Shown here piece by piece: positions 1 to 6,584 of a DNA stretch of 12,629 nucleotides. The notes beneath the pieces were generated by a model. It did not search any database. It was not told the DNA's origin and saw only the letters and a program-made list of their open reading frames with translations. Origin of the DNA: Haemophilus parahaemolyticus. GTDB lineage: Bacteria > Pseudomonadota > Gammaproteobacteria > Enterobacterales > Pasteurellaceae. Location of the stretch: contig NZ_JAHAHT010000045.1 of assembly GCF_018373095.1 (NCBI RefSeq), forward strand, positions 1 through 12,629, given 5' to 3'. How positions within the stretch are numbered: the stretch's first letter is position 1; each line of letters starts with the position of its first letter. The position numbers and the translations under genes were made by a program.

Positions 1-913
1 TTTTTTGGCAAAAGCGTGAAAAATGCTCTGCGGGGAAATAAATAGCTTCACTTTCTGCCCAAGTATCCACTGATTTCAACCAATTTTCCAGATAACGCAT
101 TTGATATGAGCGGCGATTCAACGCCTTTTTTACGCCTGTTTTATATTTTTTATTCAATTCATTGATGATCGGACTTACAATTTCTTCGCGGTTAGCTCGC
201 CAATATTGGCGAACGTCTGCCAATAATTGTTGATAGGCTTTTAAATGCTCGGCAAAAGGTTGGTTAATGCCTTGTTGATCGTCGTTCAATTCAGGCAAGG
301 TTTCCGTTAAAAAAGTACGTACCGCATCCAATGCATCTTGTGGCGTTTTAAGCTCATCAGCAACGATGCTCGTTTCACTTAAATTCATCGGGTAGAACTG
401 CTCACGCCACACTTCTTGGGCAAGGCGTTTGAGCAATTGCTGTTCGTTTTGTTGCAGTTCAAACTCAAAACTGATGCCCGAATCAAATGCAAATTGATAA
501 AGCATCTTTTGGCAGAAGCTGTGAATGGTAAACACGCTTGCCAAATCAATCTCTCGCTCAGCGATACGTAAGCGAAGCAAGGCTTCCTCTTTCTTTTCGA
601 CTTTCTCGAAAAGTTCTGCAAAAAAATCATCATTTTTCACCGCTTGCTCGGTGAGTTTTGCCGAAAAATAGGCGTAACAATCTTGAATATTTTGGCGGAT
701 ACGGTCTTTAAGTTCTTCAGTTGCCGCTTTGGTGAAAGTTACTACTAAGATTTGTTCAACTGTTAATGGTTCTAGCGGTTCACCATCGTGGCTGATGCCT
801 AGTAATAAGCGAAGATAGAGGTTTTTAATGGTATGCGTTTTGCCTGTGCCTGCTGAAGCCTCAATAAGGCTGGCACAGTTAAGAGGAAGCGTGAGCGTAT
901 TGAGCGTTTGCAT
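1..913 (-). CDS. recB: RecB, exodeoxyribonuclease V beta subunit (N-terminal part, runs off window)
   Basis: RecB is the 3'-5' helicase and nuclease subunit of RecBCD, which processes double-strand breaks and degrades linear DNA in the cytoplasm. Only the first 304 codons are present; the rest lies beyond base 1. Visible motifs are the Walker A loop EASAGTGKT (residues 18-26), the superfamily 1 helicase stretch VVTFTKAATEEL (about 57-68) and FTIHSFC (about 128-134), all typical of the UvrD/RecB N-terminal ATPase domain. The nuclease domain is not in the window. The start is the ATG at 913-911, six bases after an AGG on the minus strand; it gives a RecB-like N-terminus (MQTLNTLTLPLN). The gene starts 21 bases after norM on the same strand with no terminator between them, so the two are probably co-transcribed. 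Identity is firm from the motifs and overall sequence. Confidence 0.95.
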   Translation of the reverse strand, partial: MQTLNTLTLPLNCASLIEASAGTGKTHTIKNLYLRLLLGISHDGEPLEPLTVEQILVVTFTKAATEELKDRIRQNIQDCYAYFSAKLTEQAVKNDDFFAELFEKVEKKEEALLRLRIAEREIDLASVFTIHSFCQKMLYQFAFDSGISFEFELQQNEQQLLKRLAQEVWREQFYPMNLSETSIVADELKTPQDALDAVRTFLTETLPELNDDQQGINQPFAEHLKAYQQLLADVRQYWRANREEIVSPIINELNKKYKTGVKKALNRRSYQMRYLENWLKSVDTWAESEAIYFPAEHFSRFCQK

Positions 914-934
914 AGGTTACCTAGAATTTTTTTA

Positions 935-2326
935 CTATTTAATCCGTTCCAATTTTTGAATTAGCACTTCGTGTGGTACTTTCTGAATTTTACGAATTTG
1001 CCAAATTAATAGACCGCTTGCAAAGCTCAAGCTAATGCAGAAAGTTAGCCAGAACCCTTGGGCTGCCATTGGTTCAACGATAAGCTCCGTTCTGGACAAA
1101 ATATAACCGAGAGGCATTCCGACAATCCAATAGCAAAAAATCGTCACATATAAAATCGGTTTTGTGTGTTTGTAACCACGTAATACACCATTAGCCACTG
1201 CCTGGAGTGCATCCGGGATTTGGTACACCGCAGCGAACAAAAGCAAGTTAGCAGCAATAGAGATCGAAAGCGAATCACGCGTGAATGCCAGCGGGATGTA
1301 TTTATCTAATAACACAATCACAACCGCCGCAAGGCAGGCAAACATAAAACCTGTTAGCAGGGCGTGATAGCTTAATACTTTTGCATCATCAAGGCGTTTT
1401 TGCCCCAAGGTTTGCCCAATCACAATGGTGGTTGCGATGCTAAATGACATTGGAATCATAAAAAAGAGCGAGCTGGTTTGTAATGCGGCTTGATGGCTTG
1501 CCACGACCTGTGCACCTAATGGTGAAAGGAAGAGTGCTGATGTGGAAAACAGCATCACTTCGGTGAAAGTCGCAAAACCGATGGGTAAACCAAGTTTGCA
1601 AATTTTTAATAAAGTTTGACCGCTTGGCATTTCCATCCATTTACTAAATAAGCCAATATCGCGTTGCGATTTGTTGGTGTAGCAGTAATAGAACATCATC
1701 AAGAACATCACGCAGTTCACAATGGCAGTCGCAATACCACAGCCAACGGAACCCATTTCAGGCAAGCCAAATTTACCAAAAATAAAGATGTAGTTAAGCG
1801 GAATATTCAGTAGCAAGCCAAAGAAGGTAATAATCATCGCAGGTTTTGGGTTCGACAAGCCGTCATTCATACAGCGAAGATTGATAGCAAGTAGGGCGGG
1901 CACGATGCCGATTGCCATAATCATCAAATATTGCTGTGATTTGCTCGAAAACGATTCGGGCGTATGCATATAGTCCAAAATCAGATAGCTATTGCAGAAA
2001 ATCAAAATTAGCGGAATGGACATAGTCAACACAAGCCAAAAGCCTTGTCGCACTTGGTGAGCAATAAGGTGGCGTTGGTTCGAACCATTCAAATAAGAAA
2101 CGGTTGGCGTAATCGCATTGAGTAAGCCGAGCACAAAAAGGAACAGTGGAAAGTAAATTGAGTTGCTGACTGCAATAGCAGAAACATCATCATCGCTGAC
2201 TAAGCCTGCCATTACAATATCAGCAAGCCCCATACCTGAGGCGGAAAGTTGGGAGATAAAAATAGGGATAGTGAGTTTAAAAAGTTTTCTCGCATTGTGC
2301 GGATATTTTTGCCACTGTAAATTCAT
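935..2326 (-). CDS. norM: MATE-family multidrug/Na+ antiporter (NorM/HmrM type)
   Basis: This 463-residue, strongly hydrophobic protein has the length and about 12-helix pattern of MATE exporters of the NorM branch, which expel cationic drugs and dyes from the cytoplasm in exchange for Na+ or H+. H. influenzae has a characterised relative, HmrM. Family features seen are an N-terminal helix ending in LSASGMGLADIVMAG (about 27-41), the usual MATE helix 1 pattern with an acidic residue, and a related segment in the second half (PIGFATFTEVMLFSTSALFL, about 250-269), as expected from the internal twofold repeat. The start ATG at 2326 has a GAGG six bases upstream on the minus strand and a TATAAT-type -10 about 25-30 bases upstream. 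recB follows after 21 bases. The substrate cannot be read from the sequence. Confidence 0.93.
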   Translation of the reverse strand: MNLQWQKYPHNARKLFKLTIPIFISQLSASGMGLADIVMAGLVSDDDVSAIAVSNSIYFPLFLFVLGLLNAITPTVSYLNGSNQRHLIAHQVRQGFWLVLTMSIPLILIFCNSYLILDYMHTPESFSSKSQQYLMIMAIGIVPALLAINLRCMNDGLSNPKPAMIITFFGLLLNIPLNYIFIFGKFGLPEMGSVGCGIATAIVNCVMFLMMFYYCYTNKSQRDIGLFSKWMEMPSGQTLLKICKLGLPIGFATFTEVMLFSTSALFLSPLGAQVVASHQAALQTSSLFFMIPMSFSIATTIVIGQTLGQKRLDDAKVLSYHALLTGFMFACLAAVVIVLLDKYIPLAFTRDSLSISIAANLLLFAAVYQIPDALQAVANGVLRGYKHTKPILYVTIFCYWIVGMPLGYILSRTELIVEPMAAQGFWLTFCISLSFASGLLIWQIRKIQKVPHEVLIQKLERIK

Positions 2327-2350
2327 AAAAACCTCAAATTAGAGCGACTT

Positions 2351-2379
2351 ATTATAGCGAGCCTTACGCTTAAATGCCA
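2351..2379 (-). promoter_or_regulatory. Predicted sigma-70 promoter for norM-recB
   Basis: On the minus strand a perfect TATAAT (plus bases 2351-2356) lies 24 bases upstream of the norM ATG. A weak -35 (TGGCAT, 2374-2379) is 17 bases further upstream. The -10 is convincing and the -35 is poor. It points away from the infC promoter at 2418-2446, so the two are divergent within about 70 bases. Confidence 0.55.
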
Positions 2380-2417
2380 TTTTTGCCATAAGTTTTCTCG
2401 GCTCAAACGATTGACTA

Positions 2418-2446
2418 TTGCATAATCAATTTAGATCCGCTAGAAT
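2418..2446 (+). promoter_or_regulatory. Predicted sigma-70 promoter for infC
   Basis: TTGCAT (2418-2423), a 17-base spacer and TAGAAT (2441-2446) make a good sigma-70 promoter. Transcription would start near 2453, leaving a leader of about 80 bases before the infC AUU codon. An alternative -35 (TTGACT, 2411-2416) is closer to consensus but lacks a -10 at proper spacing. Confidence 0.55.
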
Positions 2447-2521
2447 TCCGCCCGTTTTTATCTTAAAAGGCAAACGATTTAAACAAAACCTGCTTTGATG
2501 CAGCTTACATATAAACTAACT

Positions 2522-2538
2522 AGAGGAATAATACTATT
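2522..2538 (+). promoter_or_regulatory. infC ribosome binding site with rare AUU start codon
   Basis: AGAGG (2522-2526) sits nine bases before ATT (2536-2538). Translation from this ATT gives IKPVKRVQSNRAHRLNEEIRG, which aligns with the N-terminus of E. coli IF3 (MKGGKRVQ...). No ATG or GTG in this frame starts the protein at full length; the first GTG is at 2599 and would remove 21 conserved residues. E. coli infC also uses AUU, which IF3 discriminates against, so the gene represses itself. Confidence 0.9.
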
Positions 2539-3078
2539 AAACCTGTAAAACGTGTTCAGTCAAATCGCGCTCACCGTCTTAACGAAGAAATCCGTGGCGT
2601 GAAGGAAGTTCGCTTAACTGATGAAAATGGCGAGCAAGTTGGTATCGTGTCAATTCAAGATGCTTTGGCGAGAGCAGAAGAAGCTGAGTTAGACTTAGTA
2701 GAAATCAGCCCAAATGCTGAACCGCCAGTTTGTCGTATTATGAACTATGGTAAGTTCATTTATGAGAAAGAAAAAGCGGCAAAAGAGCAGAAGAAAAAAC
2801 AGAAAGTCGTTCAAGTGAAGGAAATTAAATTCCGTCCAGGTACAGATGAGGGCGACTACCAAGTTAAATTACGTAGTATCGTACGTTTCTTAGAAGATGG
2901 CGATAAAGTCAAAATTACCGTGCGTTTCCGTGGTCGTGAAATGGCCCACCAAGACATCGGTTTAGATGTATTAGAGCGTGTAAAACAAGATACGGCTGAA
3001 ATTGCAGCAGTTGAATCTGCACCAGGTAAATTAGAAGGCCGCCAAGCAGTAATGGTTATCGCACCTAAGAAAAAATAA
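2536..3078 (+). CDS. infC: Translation initiation factor IF-3
   Basis: IF3 binds the 30S ribosomal subunit, prevents premature joining with 50S and checks the start codon and initiator tRNA. Read from the AUU at 2536 the product is 180 residues, the same length as E. coli IF3. The N-domain ends near the family signature ISPNAEPPVCRIMNYGKF, followed by a Lys-rich linker (EKAAKEQKKKQK) and the C-domain with EIKFRPGTDEGDYQVKL, FRGREMAHQ and the terminal APKKK. The AUU start implies the classic IF3 autoregulation: high IF3 lowers its own translation. In most bacteria infC is followed by rpmI (L35) and rplT (L20). Here a terminator starts 25 bases after the stop and neither gene follows. There is no thrS upstream either. 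Identity is certain; the start is very likely. Confidence 0.97.
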   Translation: MKPVKRVQSNRAHRLNEEIRGVKEVRLTDENGEQVGIVSIQDALARAEEAELDLVEISPNAEPPVCRIMNYGKFIYEKEKAAKEQKKKQKVVQVKEIKFRPGTDEGDYQVKLRSIVRFLEDGDKVKITVRFRGREMAHQDIGLDVLERVKQDTAEIAAVESAPGKLEGRQAVMVIAPKKK

Positions 3079-3102
3079 TTTCTTATTACAATGAATTAAA
3101 TG

Positions 3103-3138
3103 AATGCAAGCTGGTAAAAAATGTTGGCTTGCATTTTT
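3103..3138 (+). terminator. Rho-independent terminator after infC
   Basis: The arms AATGCAAGC (3103-3111) and GCTTGCATT (3127-3135) pair perfectly over 9 bp and run into a T tract ending at 3138. It lies 25 bases past the infC stop and isolates infC from anything downstream. Confidence 0.85.
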
Positions 3139-3161
3139 CATATAATACCACCCTAAAAGAT

Positions 3162-3474
3162 CTAACCAACCTTACTAGCAACACTGATCGTATATGCAGC
3201 ATTAATATGTCGATTATCATATAGTGGATCGGTGTATACTTTCCCTAGGTCAATAATATCCCACTTATCCCGTCCAAAGCGTTGCACTAGAATATTTCTT
3301 AATTCCAACAGAACCATCAGAATTTCCTGCTCCTATACTACCCTGCCAATTAAATACATTTATCTTTCCATTCGCATCTAATTCTCCCTACTTATTCCAT
3401 TGATTACTCTCTTTATAAATCTCCTTACAGAAACGAAAACAAATTTGACTACTTAAAAGAAATATAAAGTCATC
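3162..3474 (-). pseudogene. Decayed 3' end of an unrecognised minus-strand gene
   Basis: No intact reading frame exists here, but three minus-strand segments join into one plausible protein tail. Bases 3474-3391 read DDFIFLLSSQICFRFCKEIYK..NQWNK, then an in-frame TAG (3390-3388). The same frame continues as GELDANGKINVFNWQGSIG..SDGSVG to about 3305. After a frame change near 3301-3308 the text continues as LRNILVQRFGRDKWDIIDLG and ends ...AAYTISVASKVG followed by TAG at 3164-3162. The residue mix looks like real protein rather than random AT-rich translation. I do not recognise the family; a secreted or surface protein is only a guess. There is no start or RBS, and upstream sequence is AT-rich with frequent stops, so the 5' part is probably lost. 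Confidence 0.5.
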
Positions 3475-3614
3475 TTACAACCAAACAGATCAAAAATTTA
3501 ATCAATGCTTATTAAGTTCGGAAATTTATTTTATTTTTTAGAAGAAAACATTTTTTAGATATGTGTTTAGACGAATAACAAGCAGTTTATTTTAGGATGA
3601 AAATTGAAATAGAT

Positions 3615-3663
3615 GGCATTAAGCAATGCCAAAAAATCATCTTCTAAATACATAGAAGATGAT
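3615..3663 (-). terminator. Stacked hairpins, second possible minus-strand terminator
   Basis: Arms ATCATCTTCT (3636-3645) and AGAAGATGAT (3654-3663) form a perfect 10-bp stem with an 8-base loop. On the minus strand it is followed by six T (plus A-run 3631-3636, overlapping the stem end). Immediately next to it GGCATT-AAGC-AATGCC (3615-3630) makes a second, 6-bp hairpin. It lies 15 bases beyond the pckA terminator hairpin, so it may be a backup terminator for pckA or the terminator of a lost gene or small RNA. Confidence 0.6.
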
Positions 3664-3677
3664 ATTCTAAAAGAGAT

Positions 3678-3732
3678 AAAAAAATCTGCACTCTATTTCT
3701 ATTAGATAATCTATCCAACAAATAGAGTGCAG
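3678..3732 (-). terminator. Rho-independent terminator of pckA
   Basis: A perfect 13-bp stem (CTGCACTCTATTT 3686-3698 with AAATAGAGTGCAG 3720-3732) has a loop that contains a further TAGAT/ATCTA pairing. On the minus strand it ends in a T run (plus A-rich 3678-3684). It begins 35 bases after the pckA stop codon. Confidence 0.88.
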
Positions 3733-3767
3733 TGATTTATATTACACTTTAAGTATTAAAGTCAGAA

Positions 3768-5378
3768 TTATAATTTCGGACCAGCCGCAACTAATGATTT
3801 TCCTTCATCATTGGTTGTATATTTTACAAAGTTTTTCACGAAACGACCCGCTAGATCTTCTGCTTTAGCTTGCCATTGTGCTTTATCTTCGTAAGTGTTG
3901 CGAGGGTCTAAGATATGGGTATCTACGCCTGGTAAAGCTTTTGGAATGGCCAAGTTGAATATTGGTAATTCACCCATTTCTGCTTTTTCGATTGAGCCAT
4001 CTAAAATCGCATCGATGATACCGCGAGTATCTTTAATAGAAATACGTTTACCTGTACCGTTCCAACCAGTGTTTACTAAATAGGCTTCCGCACCAGATTC
4101 TTCCATACGTTTCACTAACACTTCTGCATATTTAGTTGGGTGAAGTGTTAAGAATGCTGCACCGAAACATGCTGAGAAGGTTGGAGTTGGTTCAGTAATA
4201 CCACGCTCTGTACCCGCTAATTTTGCGGTGAAGCCAGATAAGAAGTAGTATTTAGTCTGTTCTGGTGTAAGTTTAGACACAGGTGGTAACACACCGAACG
4301 CATCGGCAGTTAAGAAAATCACTTTTTTCGCGTGCCCTGCTTTTGATACAGGTTCCACAATATTATCAATGTGATAAATTGGGTAAGACACACGGGTATT
4401 TTCTGTTTTTGATTTATCGGCAAAGTCAATAGAACCATCTTCACGTACGACTACGTTTTCTAATAATGCATCGCGACGAATTGCACGGTAAATATCTGGT
4501 TCATTTTCTTCACTGAGGTTAATAGTTTTCGCATAACAACCACCTTCGAAGTTGAATACACCTTCATCATCCCAACCATGCTCATCGTCACCGATAAGTT
4601 TTCGTTTTGGATCGGTTGAAAGGGTAGTTTTACCTGTACCAGATAAACCAAAGAATACTGCTACATCGCCATCGTTACCTACGTTAGCTGAGCAGTGCAT
4701 AGCAGCAATATCTTTTAATGGTAAGAGGAAATTCATCATTGAGAACATCCCTTTTTTCATTTCGCCACCGTACCAAGTACCACCAATAAGTTGTACCGCT
4801 TCGGTTAGGTTAAACGCCACAAAGTTTTCAGAATTTAAGCCTTGTTCTTTCCAGTTTGGATTGGTCACTTTTGAACCATTCATTACAACGAAATCTGGCT
4901 TGAAGTCTTTAAGCTGTTCTTCTGTTGGGCGAATGAACATATTTTTTACAAAGTGAGCTTGCCACGCAACTTCCGTAATAATACGAACAGCGATGTGATG
5001 GCGAGGGCTTGCACCACAGAAACCATCAATCACAAATAAGCGTTTGTTTGAAAGTTCGTGAGTGACTAACTCTTTCAAACTTTGCCACGTAGTTTGACTC
5101 ATTGGTTTGTTGTCATTTTTTACTTCATCGGTTGTCCACCAAATATGATCTTTGGTAGTTTCATCATAGACGATATATTTATCTTTCGGTGAACGACCTG
5201 TAAAAATCCCTGTATCTACTGCAACAGCGCCTAAATTCGTCAGGCGACCTTTCTCATAGCCTTCTAAATTTGGGTTAACCTCTTCTTCAAAAAGTTGTTC
5301 GTAACTTGGATTACGCACAATTTCTTTGACGTTAGTAATGCCGAGTTCTGCAAGTTCTTGTTCGATACGATTTAACAT
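3768..5378 (-). CDS. pckA: Phosphoenolpyruvate carboxykinase (ATP)
   Basis: This cytoplasmic enzyme converts oxaloacetate and ATP to phosphoenolpyruvate, ADP and CO2, the first committed step of gluconeogenesis. In capnophilic Pasteurellaceae it can also run in reverse to fix CO2 toward succinate. The 536 residues match the length of ATP-type enzymes (540 in E. coli). Visible motifs are the substrate loop GRSPKDKY (61-68), the conserved His in AMHCSANVG (226-234), the P-loop GLSGTGKTTLS (244-254) and the metal/phosphate motif LIGDDEHGWDD (261-271). The start ATG at 5378 is preceded on the minus strand by GAGGTGA at good spacing. It is transcribed alone, divergent from ftsB, with its own promoter carrying a CRP-like site (5413-5465) and a strong terminator (3678-3732). 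No active-site residue appears altered. Confidence 0.98.
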   Translation of the reverse strand: MLNRIEQELAELGITNVKEIVRNPSYEQLFEEEVNPNLEGYEKGRLTNLGAVAVDTGIFTGRSPKDKYIVYDETTKDHIWWTTDEVKNDNKPMSQTTWQSLKELVTHELSNKRLFVIDGFCGASPRHHIAVRIITEVAWQAHFVKNMFIRPTEEQLKDFKPDFVVMNGSKVTNPNWKEQGLNSENFVAFNLTEAVQLIGGTWYGGEMKKGMFSMMNFLLPLKDIAAMHCSANVGNDGDVAVFFGLSGTGKTTLSTDPKRKLIGDDEHGWDDEGVFNFEGGCYAKTINLSEENEPDIYRAIRRDALLENVVVREDGSIDFADKSKTENTRVSYPIYHIDNIVEPVSKAGHAKKVIFLTADAFGVLPPVSKLTPEQTKYYFLSGFTAKLAGTERGITEPTPTFSACFGAAFLTLHPTKYAEVLVKRMEESGAEAYLVNTGWNGTGKRISIKDTRGIIDAILDGSIEKAEMGELPIFNLAIPKALPGVDTHILDPRNTYEDKAQWQAKAEDLAGRFVKNFVKYTTNDEGKSLVAAGPKL

Positions 5379-5412
5379 AAATCACCTCACTCCAATGTGT
5401 GTATTTAAGAAT

Positions 5413-5465
5413 TAAGCTGATTCTACCCCGTTCTAATTAAAAAAAATGCCAACTACTTCACATTT
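5413..5465 (-). promoter_or_regulatory. pckA promoter with class II CRP site
   Basis: A 22-base CRP-like site at 5444-5465 contains TGCCA-N6-TCACA (5447-5462) and matches the E. coli-type consensus at 17 of 22 positions by my count, with a perfect TCACA half. On the minus strand TAGAAT (plus 5420-5425) is a good -10, and the -35 region is weak. If transcription starts at 5413, seven bases past the -10, the CRP site is centred at -41.5, exactly the class II activator position. The leader to the ATG would be 34 bases. Confidence 0.65.
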
Positions 5466-5600
5466 TAAAAAAAAGTGAAGAAAATTTGAGGGTTTGCTAC
5501 GTTTATTCTAAAGCTCCTACTTGTGGAATAACAAATTTTTCCTTTTTTGCAAAAAAAACGGTAAAATTCCACCGCTTTTTGAATAAGGAACAAGAAAAAG

Positions 5601-5882
5601 ATGCGTGTATTAGTTAGTTTTTTAGCATTTCTGCTGATTTTCTTTCAATATAATTTCTGGTTTGGCGAAAATGGGTGGAATGATTATCAAGATGCTTCAG
5701 CAAGTCTAGAAGCTGTCAAAAAAGAAAATGAGCGTTTGGCAATGCGTAATGGGTTAATTGAAGCGGAAATTTATGATTTAAAACACGGTGTGAACGCCTT
5801 AGAAGAGCGTGCCCGCACGGAACACGAAATGGTGAAATCAGACGAAGTGTTCTACCGCATTATTCCTAAAAATGAGAAGTAA
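5601..5882 (+). CDS. ftsB: Cell division protein FtsB
   Basis: FtsB is a small bitopic inner-membrane protein that joins FtsL and FtsQ to signal activation of septal peptidoglycan synthesis. The 93-residue product has a short cytoplasmic N-terminus, one membrane helix (about residues 3-21), and a periplasmic coiled coil (about 30-70, with heptad-like ASLEAVKKENERLAMRNGLI). Family hallmarks are QYNFWFGENGW right after the helix, ALEERARTEHEM, and FYRIIP near the end. E. coli FtsB is 103 residues; the difference is in the variable C-terminal tail. The ATG at 5601 has an AAGGA 11 bases upstream. It opens the ftsB-ispD-ispF operon, the usual arrangement in gamma-proteobacteria, and its stop is one base before the ispD ATG. 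Its promoter is unclear; a TAAAAT near 5562 is a possible -10 with no good -35. Confidence 0.96.
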   Translation: MRVLVSFLAFLLIFFQYNFWFGENGWNDYQDASASLEAVKKENERLAMRNGLIEAEIYDLKHGVNALEERARTEHEMVKSDEVFYRIIPKNEK

Positions 5883-5883
5883 A

Positions 5884-6561
5884 ATGAACAGACAAATTTT
5901 TGCGATTATTCCTGCATCAGGTGTGGGTAGCCGAATGAAAGCTAATATACCAAAACAATATCTAAAATTGCTTGGGAAAACAATTTTAGAGCATACGCTT
6001 TCCACCGTCTTAGCTCACCCACAGGTTGAAAAAGTTGTGGTTGCTGTTTCACAAGAAGATCAGTACTATCCTGAGATACTCTTATTACAAGATCCAAAAG
6101 TCGAGGTAGTTTTTGGTGGGGAAACCCGTGCAGATTCAGTATTCAATGCATTGCAAAAAGTGCCAGAAAACGCATGGGCATTGGTGCACGATGCCGCTCG
6201 CCCTTGTTTAAAGCGGTCAGATTTAGACAAACTTTTGCAAATTGAAGATGAACAAGGTGGCATTCTTGCTACACCTGCTATTGATACGATAAAGCGTTCC
6301 CAAGATGCCAAAACGATTTCACATACTGAAGATCGTTCAACCTTATGGCACGCATTAACCCCGCAATTTTTTCCCGCACAAATGTTGAAAAAAGCATTAT
6401 CAGCGGCATTTTCTGCAAATGCGGTAATTACTGATGAAGCTTCTGCAATGGAGTTTTTAGGTTTTCATCCACAATTAGTGGCTGGCAGAGCTGACAATAT
6501 CAAAATTACCCGCCCTGAGGATTTAGCTTTGGCAGAATTTTATTTAACGAGAAACGATTAA
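5884..6561 (+). CDS. ispD: 2-C-methyl-D-erythritol 4-phosphate cytidylyltransferase
   Basis: IspD couples CTP to MEP in the non-mevalonate (MEP) isoprenoid pathway, giving CDP-ME. From the ATG at 5884 the product is 225 residues (MNRQIFAIIPASGVGSRM...), matching the H. influenzae N-terminus. An ATG at 5872, inside ftsB, would add four residues but has no ribosome binding site, whereas 5884 is preceded by GAGAAG. Motifs are the nucleotide-binding loop PASGVGSRM with the conserved Arg, PKQYL with the conserved Lys, VHDAARPC, the ITDEASAME region and the C-terminal NIKITRPEDLALAEFYL. The usual PAAGxGxRM has Ser in place of the second Ala, a mild change. It is one base after the ftsB stop and 23 bases before ispF, which acts two steps later in the same pathway. 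Confidence 0.97.
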   Translation: MNRQIFAIIPASGVGSRMKANIPKQYLKLLGKTILEHTLSTVLAHPQVEKVVVAVSQEDQYYPEILLLQDPKVEVVFGGETRADSVFNALQKVPENAWALVHDAARPCLKRSDLDKLLQIEDEQGGILATPAIDTIKRSQDAKTISHTEDRSTLWHALTPQFFPAQMLKKALSAAFSANAVITDEASAMEFLGFHPQLVAGRADNIKITRPEDLALAEFYLTRND

Positions 6562-6584
6562 GACAGATTTAAGAGGATTACAAA

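Noticed and set aside
385..633. 82-codon minus-strand frame
   Set aside because: Shadow frame inside recB, which is clearly coding in another frame of the same strand.
3597..3647. Short plus-strand frame beginning MKIEIDGIK
   Set aside because: Only 16 codons, no proper ribosome binding site, and it overlaps the hairpin cluster.
4552..4956. 134-codon plus-strand frame
   Set aside because: Antisense shadow of pckA, whose frame shows all catalytic motifs.
5456..5480. CTTCAC...GTGAAG repeat as the CRP site itself
   Set aside because: The half-sites are in the wrong order for CRP (TGTGA...TCACA); the site just next to it at 5444-5465 fits much better.
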